This document shows positions 1 through 7,597 of a stretch of DNA of 22,458 nt, piece by piece. The notes under the pieces were generated by a model. The model saw only the letters and a program-made list of their open reading frames with translations. It ran no database searches and was not told where the DNA came from. Position 1 is the stretch's first letter; each line of letters starts with the position of its first letter. Origin of the DNA: an uncultured Lachnospiraceae bacterium. GTDB lineage: Bacteria; Bacillota; Clostridia; Lachnospirales; Lachnospiraceae. Position numbers and translations under genes: made by a program. The DNA is taken from NCBI GenBank assembly GCA_910584965.1, contig CAJUDZ010000046.1, positions 1 through 22,458 on the forward strand, written 5' to 3'.

Positions 1-54
<54 letters not shown>

Positions 55-61
55 CGCCTGT

Positions 62-89
62 TTGATTTGCGTGCAGTCAGCGGCATAAA
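62..89 (+). promoter_or_regulatory. Possible sigma-A promoter for the acyl-transfer operon
   Basis: TTGATT (62-67) and CATAAA (84-89) are separated by 16 bases, and each hexamer matches consensus at 4 of 6 positions. It is the only promoter-like pair found between the CAGA tract and the first gene. Transcripts starting here would run into the hairpin at 98-137 before reaching the gene. The call is weak, and the operon may also be read from an upstream promoter. Confidence 0.35.
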
Positions 90-97
90 CTTTTTTC

Positions 98-140
98 AGC
101 CTGTTTTCCGTGCTTTGAAAAGCACGGAGGACAGGCTTTT
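98..140 (+). terminator. Hairpin with short T tail: upstream terminator or attenuator
   Basis: Bases 98-115 pair with 120-137 in an 18-bp stem that includes two G-T pairs, around a TGAA loop, followed by TTTT (137-140). It ends about 40 bases before the start codon of the surface/acyltransferase gene. It could close an upstream gene or act as an attenuator in the leader of this operon. Direction is + because the T tail lies only on that side. Confidence 0.6.
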
Positions 141-179
141 GTATGTTCAAAATTTCTGAAGATTTTGGAGGAAAGACAA

Positions 180-3100
180 ATGAAGAAAAGATTGTTTTAT
201 GCGGCAATGCTGACGGCGGTATTTGTGGCTATGAATATGACCGACGTGATTTTGGCATCAGCGATGGAGCAGGGGGAGGAAAAGACTGCCTATGTGTTTT
301 CCGGGAACGGAACGAGGTACGATCCGTATCTGATTTCTTCTTATGAAGATCTTGCGGGACTGCGGGATATGGTGGATTCCGGGAATAATGTCAGCGGAAA
401 ATATTTCCGACAGACAGCGGATATCGTTTTTCCGGACGGAACGATCTGGAATCCCATCGGAAAGCTGGAACCGGGATATGAATTTGCGGGTTATTATGAC
501 GGTAACGGCCATACGTTGGCCAATATTGATTGTGAAGACCAGTATGCGGGCGTATTTTCCTATTTGGCCGGAGAAGTCAGAAATCTCGGGATAGAAAGCG
601 GATTTTTTGACGGGGACTGCGCCGGGAGCATTACGAGTCACGGAACGGATACGGCGAGGATCATCAACTGTTATAACAAAGCGGATGTTTACGGCAATTC
701 CAGGGCCGGAGGGATTACGGACAATTATCCGGGACTGATCATGTTCTGCTGGAATTTTGGCCATGTTTACGGTAAAAACGAAGGAAGTGTGACAGCGGGG
801 ATTACTTCCTATGGTGACGCGGATATCCGTTACTGTTATGCGGCAGATGCTGAGAAACTGACGGATGAAACGACTTTCGGAGGAAAGACGGCGGATTCCT
901 GCGTAATCGGCAAAGCGGATACGGAAGCTTATATACAACAGTCGTATCAGGATATGTTTGCCGTATATTCCGGGACAGCGGCGCCGGAAGATCAGAAAAC
1001 AGAAGGTTTGATGAATCGCGGAAATACAGTCTTTATGGTCTGTGAAGACGGTGATGTGTTCTTTTCAAAAGACTACGAACCGGATGTGTTCCGGGCGGAA
1101 AAGGAAGAAGCGAAGGAACGTTATTTGGGGATATGGGAAAAAAGATATGATTTTGAAGGCGATGGAAGCGCAGAAAGGCCGTTTATCGTTTCTTCTTATG
1201 AAGATCTGGCGCTTCTCAGGGACTGCGTGGATGCCGGAATCAGTTATCGGGGATATTATTTTGAGCAGGCGGATGATATTTATTTCCCGGAAGATGAAGT
1301 ATGGAACCCGATTGGAGATTTAAAGAAACAGCTTGTTTTCAGCGGGACTTATGACGGGAACGGGTATTGTTTATACAATGTATTCTGTGAAGACAACTGC
1401 GCGGGGATATTTTCGTATCTCGACGGGGAGGTAAGGAATCTCGGCATAGAAAGCGGATGCTTCCGGGGCGTCTGCGTCGGCAGTATTACCAGTCACGGAA
1501 CCGGCCGGGCCAGAATCATGAACTGCTATAATAAGGCGGAAGTGACGGGGACGGAGAGGGCCGGAGGGCTTGTTGACAATTTTCCGGGGAAAATATTATT
1601 TTCCTGGAATCTGGGAAAGGTATCCGGGGAGAAAAAAGAAACAGTTGCGGCCGGAATCTGTTCCTATGGTATGGCGGATATTGCATACTGCTATTCGACG
1701 GATATATGTGACATCGTGGATACCAGGACTTTTACCGGTGTAATCCGGGAAGCCGAAAGAATAAAAGATACGGATGCGGCCGGCAGATTACGGCAGAATG
1801 AATCCGCATACGGCGATTATATCAGGAATGAATGGATGGAACCGGATGATATGGTGTTTTGCAGAATTGACGAATCCGGGGAACTGGTTTTTGACAGGAC
1901 GTATATGCCGGAAAACCTGTCTCTGCTGACCAAACTGGAATATATACCGGAATGCTTTCTGCTGTTTATGGCGCTTCTGCTCGGGGCGGGAACCGCCGCC
2001 TGTTATGGATACAGGGGACGGCATAGGGCGGAAACCGCGCCGGGAAAAAACGTAACGACAAAAGCGCCGCAGGCGGTTCCGGTTCAAAAGACATCCGGAA
2101 AAGAAAGAGGGAGCAGAGTCATTGCGGCCGCGCTGACAGCCGTATTCTTCGGCGTTTGTTTTTCTTATGTGACAAAGACGCTGAACCTGAAGTCTGACGA
2201 AGGAATTTGGAATCTGAGGCATTGGGAAAAGGCGGAGAACGAAAATACAGATATTCTGTTTTTGGGAGCCAGTACGATAACCTCGACTGTCGAGATCGCC
2301 GATTTATGGAAGAATTACGGTATCGCCTGTTATGCGGCCGGTTCCGGGGGCGCGGCGTTTTATGATGATTATTACAGGCTGATCGAAGCGGAAAAAAGCC
2401 ATCACAGCAGTATGGTTGTCCTGGATGTCAGAGCGGCGGAGTATCAGACCGAATACGCCGCTCTGGAAAGCTGGAAAAAAATGAATGTTTCAGGGCTCGG
2501 CCTGTCGGTTAATAAATGGAATTATGTGAATGCGGCGATAGAGCCTGAGCAAAGGCTGGATTATTTTTTGGCATTTCCCGTATACCGGGGCAGATATCAT
2601 AATGTGTCCAAATGGGATTTCCGTGATTGGGGACCGATGGGAGAAGATGACAAAGGTGCGTGGACGGTTTACTACGGAAATCTGTATAAACCGGAACTGA
2701 TCTGCGTGGACGACATTGTGGCATATCGTGCGCTGTATGAAAAAGAAGAGTATTATCTGAGAAAAATCATTGAATACTGTGACAGGAATCAAATCGAACT
2801 GTTGCTGTTAAGAACGCCCAGCGGCAGCCGGGCGTACAGCCAGCCTTTTTATAATGTAGTTGAACTGATTGCGGAAGAGTACCGCGTGCCGTTTCTTGAT
2901 ATGAACTGTTTTGATGAGGAGATTGGATTGACGGAGTTGGATTTTCATGAAAGCGGAGCACACCTGAATGTGGCCGGCGCCAGGAAATGCACCCGCTTTT
3001 TCGGGAATTATCTCATCGAAAATTATGATTTTACCGACCACCGCGGCGATGAAAACTATATAAGCTGGGACAGGTTCGCGGCGAACAGGGAAGACCTTTA

Positions 3101-3506
3101 TCTGAGGGCGATTTATAATACGGACGACTATTTTGAGGAACTCGCTTCGGCCGGAAAAAGGGTCGCTGTGGTATCATACAGACTTTCCGGCGAAAAATCG
3201 GAAAACTATCAGGAGATCCTGAAGAATCTGGAAGAAGGCGGATACGAGTTCTATGATGAAAAGGATGTGCTTTACGGAGAAGAACAGAAACTGTTATTGA
3301 CGTTTGACGACCACAAAATCAGCATTACGAAAGAGTACGCCGCCTGCCGGATTGAAATGGACGAAGAGAAGACCATTCTTGTCGATTCGCCAGGTATCGT
3401 CTTGATCGTATATGATGATGTGAACGGTAAAATAGCGGACATAGCGGCATTTACAAAAGCCGGTAATTTTGCGCCGAAACATCTGTATGCGGGAGGTGAG
3501 GACTGA
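180..3506 (+). CDS. Membrane protein: duplicated GLUG-like surface region fused to an SGNH/DltD-like acyltransferase domain
   Basis: This 1108-residue protein starts at the ATG at 180, placed 7 bases after GGAGGA (167-172); an in-frame TTG at 165 overlaps that site and is less likely. Residues 1-32 look like a signal peptide (ILASA before MEQ). Residues 38 to about 317 and 323 to about 580 are two copies of a GLUG-like repeat unit (shared EVRNLGIESG, SITSHGT, NCYNKA). A membrane segment near 590-610, a basic loop and a second segment near 647-666 would place both ends outside the cell. The following SGNH-like domain has LFLGAS with Ser698 as probable nucleophile, and His928 in DFHESGAHLNVAGA. 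The C terminus (about 1065-1100) resembles an ILEI-type beta domain, a tentative call. By analogy with DltD and AlgX/AlgJ proteins it would place an acyl group delivered by the overlapping MBOAT gene on a cell-surface acceptor. The acceptor is unknown. Confidence 0.75.
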   Translation: MKKRLFYAAMLTAVFVAMNMTDVILASAMEQGEEKTAYVFSGNGTRYDPYLISSYEDLAGLRDMVDSGNNVSGKYFRQTADIVFPDGTIWNPIGKLEPGYEFAGYYDGNGHTLANIDCEDQYAGVFSYLAGEVRNLGIESGFFDGDCAGSITSHGTDTARIINCYNKADVYGNSRAGGITDNYPGLIMFCWNFGHVYGKNEGSVTAGITSYGDADIRYCYAADAEKLTDETTFGGKTADSCVIGKADTEAYIQQSYQDMFAVYSGTAAPEDQKTEGLMNRGNTVFMVCEDGDVFFSKDYEPDVFRAEKEEAKERYLGIWEKRYDFEGDGSAERPFIVSSYEDLALLRDCVDAGISYRGYYFEQADDIYFPEDEVWNPIGDLKKQLVFSGTYDGNGYCLYNVFCEDNCAGIFSYLDGEVRNLGIESGCFRGVCVGSITSHGTGRARIMNCYNKAEVTGTERAGGLVDNFPGKILFSWNLGKVSGEKKETVAAGICSYGMADIAYCYSTDICDIVDTRTFTGVIREAERIKDTDAAGRLRQNESAYGDYIRNEWMEPDDMVFCRIDESGELVFDRTYMPENLSLLTKLEYIPECFLLFMALLLGAGTAACYGYRGRHRAETAPGKNVTTKAPQAVPVQKTSGKERGSRVIAAALTAVFFGVCFSYVTKTLNLKSDEGIWNLRHWEKAENENTDILFLGASTITSTVEIADLWKNYGIACYAAGSGGAAFYDDYYRLIEAEKSHHSSMVVLDVRAAEYQTEYAALESWKKMNVSGLGLSVNKWNYVNAAIEPEQRLDYFLAFPVYRGRYHNVSKWDFRDWGPMGEDDKGAWTVYYGNLYKPELICVDDIVAYRALYEKEEYYLRKIIEYCDRNQIELLLLRTPSGSRAYSQPFYNVVELIAEEYRVPFLDMNCFDEEIGLTELDFHESGAHLNVAGARKCTRFFGNYLIENYDFTDHRGDENYISWDRFAANREDLYLRAIYNTDDYFEELASAGKRVAVVSYRLSGEKSENYQEILKNLEEGGYEFYDEKDVLYGEEQKLLLTFDDHKISITKEYAACRIEMDEEKTILVDSPGIVLIVYDDVNGKIADIAAFTKAGNFAPKHLYAGGED
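291..1909 (+). repeat. Tandem duplication inside the surface/acyltransferase gene
   Basis: Two units, about 291-1085 and 1146-1909, encode clearly homologous segments, roughly 60% identical by eye in the best-matching part (291-881 against 1146-1739). Each unit opens with an SSYEDLA block and includes the GLUG-like core. Each ends in a related MV-F-phi motif: VFFSKDYEP in the first and LVFDRTYMP in the second. The DNA has diverged enough that this is an old duplication, not a recent recombination event. Confidence 0.85.
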
Positions 3507-5044
3507 TGTTTACGGACAATCCATATGAGACGTTTCATTTTGTGGAGTGGTGGGACACGCTTCATGCGTCTTTCATATCGTTTTACTTTATTATTTTTAT
3601 TTTGCTGCTGCTCCTGCTTTATTATCTGATGCCCCGACGGGGACGCTGGCCCGTCCTTCTGGCCGGCAGCGTTCTGTTTTACAGTCTGGAAGGGATTCGG
3701 CCGCTTTTGACGGTCGTTTTATCCGGTGTGGTCGTTTACCTGACCGGACTGATGCTGGAACTGTTGGGAAAAGAAAAAAGAAAATACCGCCGTCTTGTTC
3801 TTTTTACAGGTATTCTGACAATACTGTCAGTTCTTGTTTTTACAAAATGCTATGCGCTTGCGGAGTGGAAGTTCCGCTATGTCGTGCCGCTTGGTATTTC
3901 TTACTACACGTTTTCCGCGGTCGGCTATCTGGCGGATGTGTACTGGGGAAAAGAAAAAGCGGAGAAGAATGTTGGGAAACTGTTGCTGTTTCTGCTGTAT
4001 TTTCCCAAGATATTACAGGGGCCGATTGCGAAACACAGAAATCTGGCCCCCCGGCTGGAGGAAGGGCATGTTTTCTGTTACCGGGATTTTTGCTTCGGAA
4101 TCCAGCTTGCGATCTGGGGGTATTTTAAGAAGATCGTCATTGCGGATCGGGCGGCCATTTTTACATCGTCCGTATTTGCCGATGATACGGCGTTTGGGGG
4201 AGCGGTGCTTCTTCTTGGGACCGTTTTGGCGGCGGTACAGCTGTACTGCGATTTTTCGGGCTGTATGGATATCGCGGCCGGCATTTCGCAGATGTTCGGC
4301 ATTCGGCTGGAAAAGAATTTCGACCATCCGTTTTTTGCAAAGTCCGCGGCGGAGTTTTGGAGAAGATGGCATATTACGCTGGGGACATGGTTTAAAGATT
4401 ATGTTTATATGCCGCTTGTCATTTCCCCCGGCCTGATAAAATTTTCGGGGAAAATCGGAAAAAGATTCGGGAAAAGAGCGGGAAAAACCATTCTGACTGC
4501 GGTGCCGCTGTCCATCGTCTGGCTCCTGACGGGATTATGGCATGGCACGGGGACGGATTACCTCGTCTGGGGCGCGTATTGGGGACTGCTCATTATTCTG
4601 TCCGCAATTTTTACGCCGGAAATCAGAAAACTGAGCCGGATATTACATATCGATACGGACAGGCAGGGATGGAAAAATTTTCAGATGATACGCACCTTTT
4701 TTCTGTTCTGCATCGGAAGGCTGATTACGATTCCCGGCGATTTGAAGATTACGGGCCGGATATTTGCCAGAATCCTGACGGAGCACCGCCTCTGGCAGCT
4801 CGTGGACGGAACGCTGTATGCGCAGGGGCTTGACTGGAGAGAGTTTATGCTGCTGCTTTTCGTGATGGGCGTGCTGTGGTTTGTCAGTTTACAGCAGCGA
4901 AACGGCAGCATCAGGGAGCGGGCGGCGGAATGGAATCTGATAGTCAGGTGCGCGTTTTATGCAGGCTCGCTGATTGTTGTTCTGGTTTTCGGAATTTATG
5001 GGCCGGGATATGAAACGGGTACGTTTGCATACATGAATTATTAG
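3506..5044 (+). CDS. MBOAT-family membrane O-acyltransferase (DltB/AlgI-like)
   Basis: A 512-residue polytopic protein. The conserved MBOAT signatures are present: WRRWHITLGTWFKDYVYMPL with His289, and LTGLWHGTGTDYLVWG with His346, the histidine expected to be catalytic. Many hydrophobic segments run from about residue 25 to the end, and the length is nearer to AlgI (about 500) than DltB (about 400). The start ATG overlaps the previous stop as TGATG (3504-3508) and has GGGAGGTGAGG upstream, so the two genes are probably translationally coupled. Family knowledge says such proteins pass an acyl group from a cytoplasmic thioester carrier to an outward acceptor or SGNH partner. The carrier gene is next in the operon. 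The acyl group cannot be read from the sequence. Confidence 0.9.
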   Translation: MFTDNPYETFHFVEWWDTLHASFISFYFIIFILLLLLLYYLMPRRGRWPVLLAGSVLFYSLEGIRPLLTVVLSGVVVYLTGLMLELLGKEKRKYRRLVLFTGILTILSVLVFTKCYALAEWKFRYVVPLGISYYTFSAVGYLADVYWGKEKAEKNVGKLLLFLLYFPKILQGPIAKHRNLAPRLEEGHVFCYRDFCFGIQLAIWGYFKKIVIADRAAIFTSSVFADDTAFGGAVLLLGTVLAAVQLYCDFSGCMDIAAGISQMFGIRLEKNFDHPFFAKSAAEFWRRWHITLGTWFKDYVYMPLVISPGLIKFSGKIGKRFGKRAGKTILTAVPLSIVWLLTGLWHGTGTDYLVWGAYWGLLIILSAIFTPEIRKLSRILHIDTDRQGWKNFQMIRTFFLFCIGRLITIPGDLKITGRIFARILTEHRLWQLVDGTLYAQGLDWREFMLLLFVMGVLWFVSLQQRNGSIRERAAEWNLIVRCAFYAGSLIVVLVFGIYGPGYETGTFAYMNY

Positions 5045-5142
5045 GACGGGAAGCGGATAAAACGTCGAAAAGATGATTGCGATGCCCGGCGGGAAGTGTG
5101 AATGCAACGGAAAAATAATTAAAACGGAAAAGAGGAGAAAAC

Positions 5143-5373
5143 ATGCTGGAAGAAAAAATTTTGGAACTGTTGTCGGAAGAATATCCGGAGATTGATTTTA
5201 CCGCATCCGATACGCTGGTGGATGACGGGTTATTGGATTCGCTGACGATTACGGGAATCATTGCGACGCTGACAATGGAATTTGGCGTTATCATTCCCTA
5301 TGACGAAATCGTGGAAGAGAATTTTAACTCCATAGCCGGGCTGGCCCGGATGGTGGAACGGCTTCAGGCGTGA
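5143..5373 (+). CDS. Acyl carrier protein (DltC-like), phosphopantetheine-binding
   Basis: A 76-residue acidic protein of carrier-protein size. DDGLLDSLTITGI holds the DSL motif, with Ser33 as the expected 4'-phosphopantetheine attachment site. AGAGGAGA (5131-5138) precedes the ATG. It sits 98 bases after the MBOAT gene and just before the AMP-forming ligase, the same partners as in dlt operons, so it most likely carries the acid activated by that ligase to the MBOAT protein. No phosphopantetheinyl transferase gene is in the window, so a housekeeping enzyme would have to modify it. Confidence 0.88.
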   Translation: MLEEKILELLSEEYPEIDFTASDTLVDDGLLDSLTITGIIATLTMEFGVIIPYDEIVEENFNSIAGLARMVERLQA

Positions 5374-5381
5374 AAGGAACA

Positions 5382-5422
5382 ATGAAAAAGTTCGTATGGC
5401 CGTAAGCCTGCAGGCTGCGGCC
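5382..5422 (+). other. Seven-codon ORF followed by a hairpin next to the ligase ribosome-binding site
   Basis: Between the carrier-protein stop and the ligase gene, ATG at 5382 opens a 7-codon ORF (MKKFVWP, stop TAA 5403-5405) preceded by AAAGGA at only 3 bases. The stop lies inside a hairpin: GGCCG (5398-5402) pairs with CGGCC (5418-5422), and AGCCTG (5405-5410) pairs with CAGGCT (5411-5416) apart from the loop bases. The ligase Shine-Dalgarno begins at 5427. The layout allows translational coupling or attenuation, but chance is quite possible for so short an ORF. Confidence 0.3.
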
Positions 5423-5436
5423 GGATGGAGGAAGGT

Positions 5437-7530
5437 ATGACAGAAATACTTGTGAATCGAATCATGGAGTTGGCGGTCAGACAGCCGGATAAAATGGCTG
5501 TGGCTTTTAAAAAGGAAATCCTGACTTATCGGGAACTTGCCGGGAAGGCATGCGGCATTGCGGAACTTTTAAGGAAAAACGGAATCGGTGCGGGGGACAG
5601 GGTCTGCTTTTCCGCCGTATCGAAACCGGAAATGCCGGCCGCATATCTGGGGATACAGCTATGCGGCGCAGTTGCGGTATTTCTGGATAAAAACAGCACG
5701 CCCGAAAATATGGCGGCCGTCTATCGGGAATCGGAGAGCAGTCTGCTTCTGACGGACAGGCCGATGAAAGAATATGCAGAAACGTGCAGAATCCTGTCGC
5801 TTCGTCAGGTCTACGCAGAGGCGGACATATCTGTCGCGGATATATCCGCATCGGATACATCCGCATCGGACAAGGCCGGGTCAAAAGGGGGATGGGAGGA
5901 TGCGTCGGCCGTGCGGGATGAAAATGCCCTGGCGGAATTGTTGTTTACGACAGGTACGACCGGGAAGCCCAAGGGGGTTATGCTGACCTATAAGGCGGTA
6001 TACCATATTTTTTCCAACACCATTGAAGGAATCGGTATCAGAGAAGACGAAGTTCTGCTGCTTCCCCTGCCGTTAAACCATTCCTTTGCCTTACGGGTGC
6101 TGCGTGCGGTTCTTTATCAGGGTGCAGCGGTGGTCTTGCAGAACGGTTTTACGTTTGCAAAAGAAGTGGAAAATAACATAAACGCCCATCGCTGTACGGC
6201 GCTTGCGTGCGTTCCCGCTTCCTATGAGATCATGCGCGGCCAGATGCAGGATGCTTTTGCGCCGGTATGCGGCCGGCTCCGGTATATTGAATTTGGCGCG
6301 GGCTCCCTGTCCGTCAGACAGCGTGCGGAGATTACGGCGCTCCTTCCCGAAACGCTGATTTATAATACATGGGGCAGCTCGGAATCGGGAGGCGCTATTT
6401 TCTGCAATGTCTCGGAAGCCGTAAAGGATTCGCTGCGGATTGCTTCTCTGGGGAGGCCGCTCGCGGGAAAAGTGTGTGTGAAATATCTGGATGCGGAAGG
6501 CCGGCCGGTAAAAACGGACGCCGCTCATCCGGGAAGAATGGCGATAAAAGGCGGCATGCAGATGGCCGGTTATTTTAACAGGCCGGAACTGACGGACAGG
6601 ACGCTGGTGGACGGCTGGCTGATCACCGGTGATATGGCGTGGGAAGACGAAGACGGCAATATTTATATGATGGGCCGCGCGGATGATCTGATCAATGTGG
6701 GCGGCGAAAAGGTATCTCCTATCGAAGTCGAAAATATAGCCGGCCAGTATGAGGGAATCCGGGAATGCGCCTGCATCGGAGTAGAAGATGAGGAAGGTGT
6801 GACGGGACAGATTCCGGTCCTGTTCGTGGCTGCAAAAAACGGCTATTCGGAAGAAGAACTGTTAAAATTTATGGCGGCAAGGGTCGAACGGTATAAACTG
6901 CCGCAGAAAATAATGCCGGTTGAAAGCCTGCCGAGAAATGCCATGCAGAAACTGGACCGGAAGGCGCTCCGGAAAATCTGGGAAAACAGGGGAAACGAAG
7001 AACTGCTCAATCCGGTTGTCCAGGCGCTTTTGACACGGCGGAGCATCCGCAGATTTACGGATGAGTTGATACCGGACGCCGTGCTTGAAATGATACTGCG
7101 TACCGGATATTATGCGCCGAGCGGCCATAATATGCAGTCCTGGAGATTTACGGTGCTGACGAAACAGAAAGACATCCTGAACCTGAAAGCGCTTACAGAA
7201 GAAACGGCCGGCCGTCATAAAGTAAATGTATACGGATTTGAAAATCCGCAGGCGATGGTTCTGATTTCGAATGATAAGCGGAATCCCAATGGATGTCAGG
7301 ACGCATCCTGTGCGGCGGAAAATATCATGCTCGCGGCGCATTCCTATGGCATCGGCTCCGTCTGGCTGAATCCGCTGATGACGCTGCGCGGCGCGGAACC
7401 GGTAAAGAACCTGCTGGACGATTTTGAAATACCCGAAAACCATATCGTGTGGGCGGCGGTTGCGCTCGGATATCCTTATCACGAAGGGTCGTTGCTGAAG
7501 AAAAGAGGAGATGTTGTAAAGTATGTATAG
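5437..7530 (+). CDS. AMP-forming acid ligase fused to a C-terminal nitroreductase-family domain
   Basis: A 697-residue protein. The ATG at 5437 follows GGAGGAAGG (5427-5435); the in-frame ATG at 5425 overlaps that site and is rejected. Residues 1 to about 515 are an adenylate-forming enzyme: LFTTGTTGKPKG (169-180), NTWGSSESGG, the TGD hinge region, GRADDLINVGGEKVSP (from 413), and PRNAMQKLDRKAL with Lys505 as the expected catalytic lysine. Residues about 525-697 match the nitroreductase fold: RRSIRRF, YAPSGHNMQSWRF, CAAENIMLAAHSYGIGSVWL and ALGYP, implying FMN binding. The binding-site stretch PLPLNHSFAL (from 210) looks like acyl/aryl-acid ligases and lacks the Asp that DltA and peptide synthetases use to hold an amino group. 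It probably activates a carboxylic acid, loads the carrier protein, and may oxidise or reduce the acid or its thioester. The fusion is unusual in a dlt-like operon. Substrate and redox step are inference. Confidence 0.85.
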   Translation: MTEILVNRIMELAVRQPDKMAVAFKKEILTYRELAGKACGIAELLRKNGIGAGDRVCFSAVSKPEMPAAYLGIQLCGAVAVFLDKNSTPENMAAVYRESESSLLLTDRPMKEYAETCRILSLRQVYAEADISVADISASDTSASDKAGSKGGWEDASAVRDENALAELLFTTGTTGKPKGVMLTYKAVYHIFSNTIEGIGIREDEVLLLPLPLNHSFALRVLRAVLYQGAAVVLQNGFTFAKEVENNINAHRCTALACVPASYEIMRGQMQDAFAPVCGRLRYIEFGAGSLSVRQRAEITALLPETLIYNTWGSSESGGAIFCNVSEAVKDSLRIASLGRPLAGKVCVKYLDAEGRPVKTDAAHPGRMAIKGGMQMAGYFNRPELTDRTLVDGWLITGDMAWEDEDGNIYMMGRADDLINVGGEKVSPIEVENIAGQYEGIRECACIGVEDEEGVTGQIPVLFVAAKNGYSEEELLKFMAARVERYKLPQKIMPVESLPRNAMQKLDRKALRKIWENRGNEELLNPVVQALLTRRSIRRFTDELIPDAVLEMILRTGYYAPSGHNMQSWRFTVLTKQKDILNLKALTEETAGRHKVNVYGFENPQAMVLISNDKRNPNGCQDASCAAENIMLAAHSYGIGSVWLNPLMTLRGAEPVKNLLDDFEIPENHIVWAAVALGYPYHEGSLLKKRGDVVKYV
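5821..5880 (+). repeat. Four 15-base repeats encoding a Ser/Asp/Ala linker in the ligase
   Basis: Four consecutive in-frame 15-base units (5821-5835, 5836-5850, 5851-5865, 5866-5880) encode ADISV, ADISA, SDTSA and SDKAG (residues 129-148). Units 2 and 3 are nearly identical. The block falls between the N-terminal fold and the P-loop-like TTGTTGKPKG motif, where adenylation domains usually have a short loop. Copy number could vary between strains without breaking the frame. Confidence 0.75.
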
Positions 7531-7556
7531 AAGAGGTTATTTTTCCTGCTTTAAAG

Positions 7557-7565
7557 TGGTATAAT
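7557..7565 (+). promoter_or_regulatory. Extended -10 promoter for the methyltransferase
   Basis: TGGTATAAT (7557-7565) is a full extended -10 element with a perfect TATAAT. No good -35 is present (TTATTT at the expected place), as is typical of extended -10 promoters. It lies 32 bases before the methyltransferase ATG, so this gene can be transcribed independently of the operon upstream. Confidence 0.7.
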
Positions 7566-7597
7566 CAGAAAAATTGGAATTTGAAGGGAGAAGTAAT

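Noticed and set aside
258..938. 226-codon minus-strand ORF opposite the first GLUG-like repeat
   Set aside because: Complement of a well-supported frame, with no homology signature and no ribosome site noticed.
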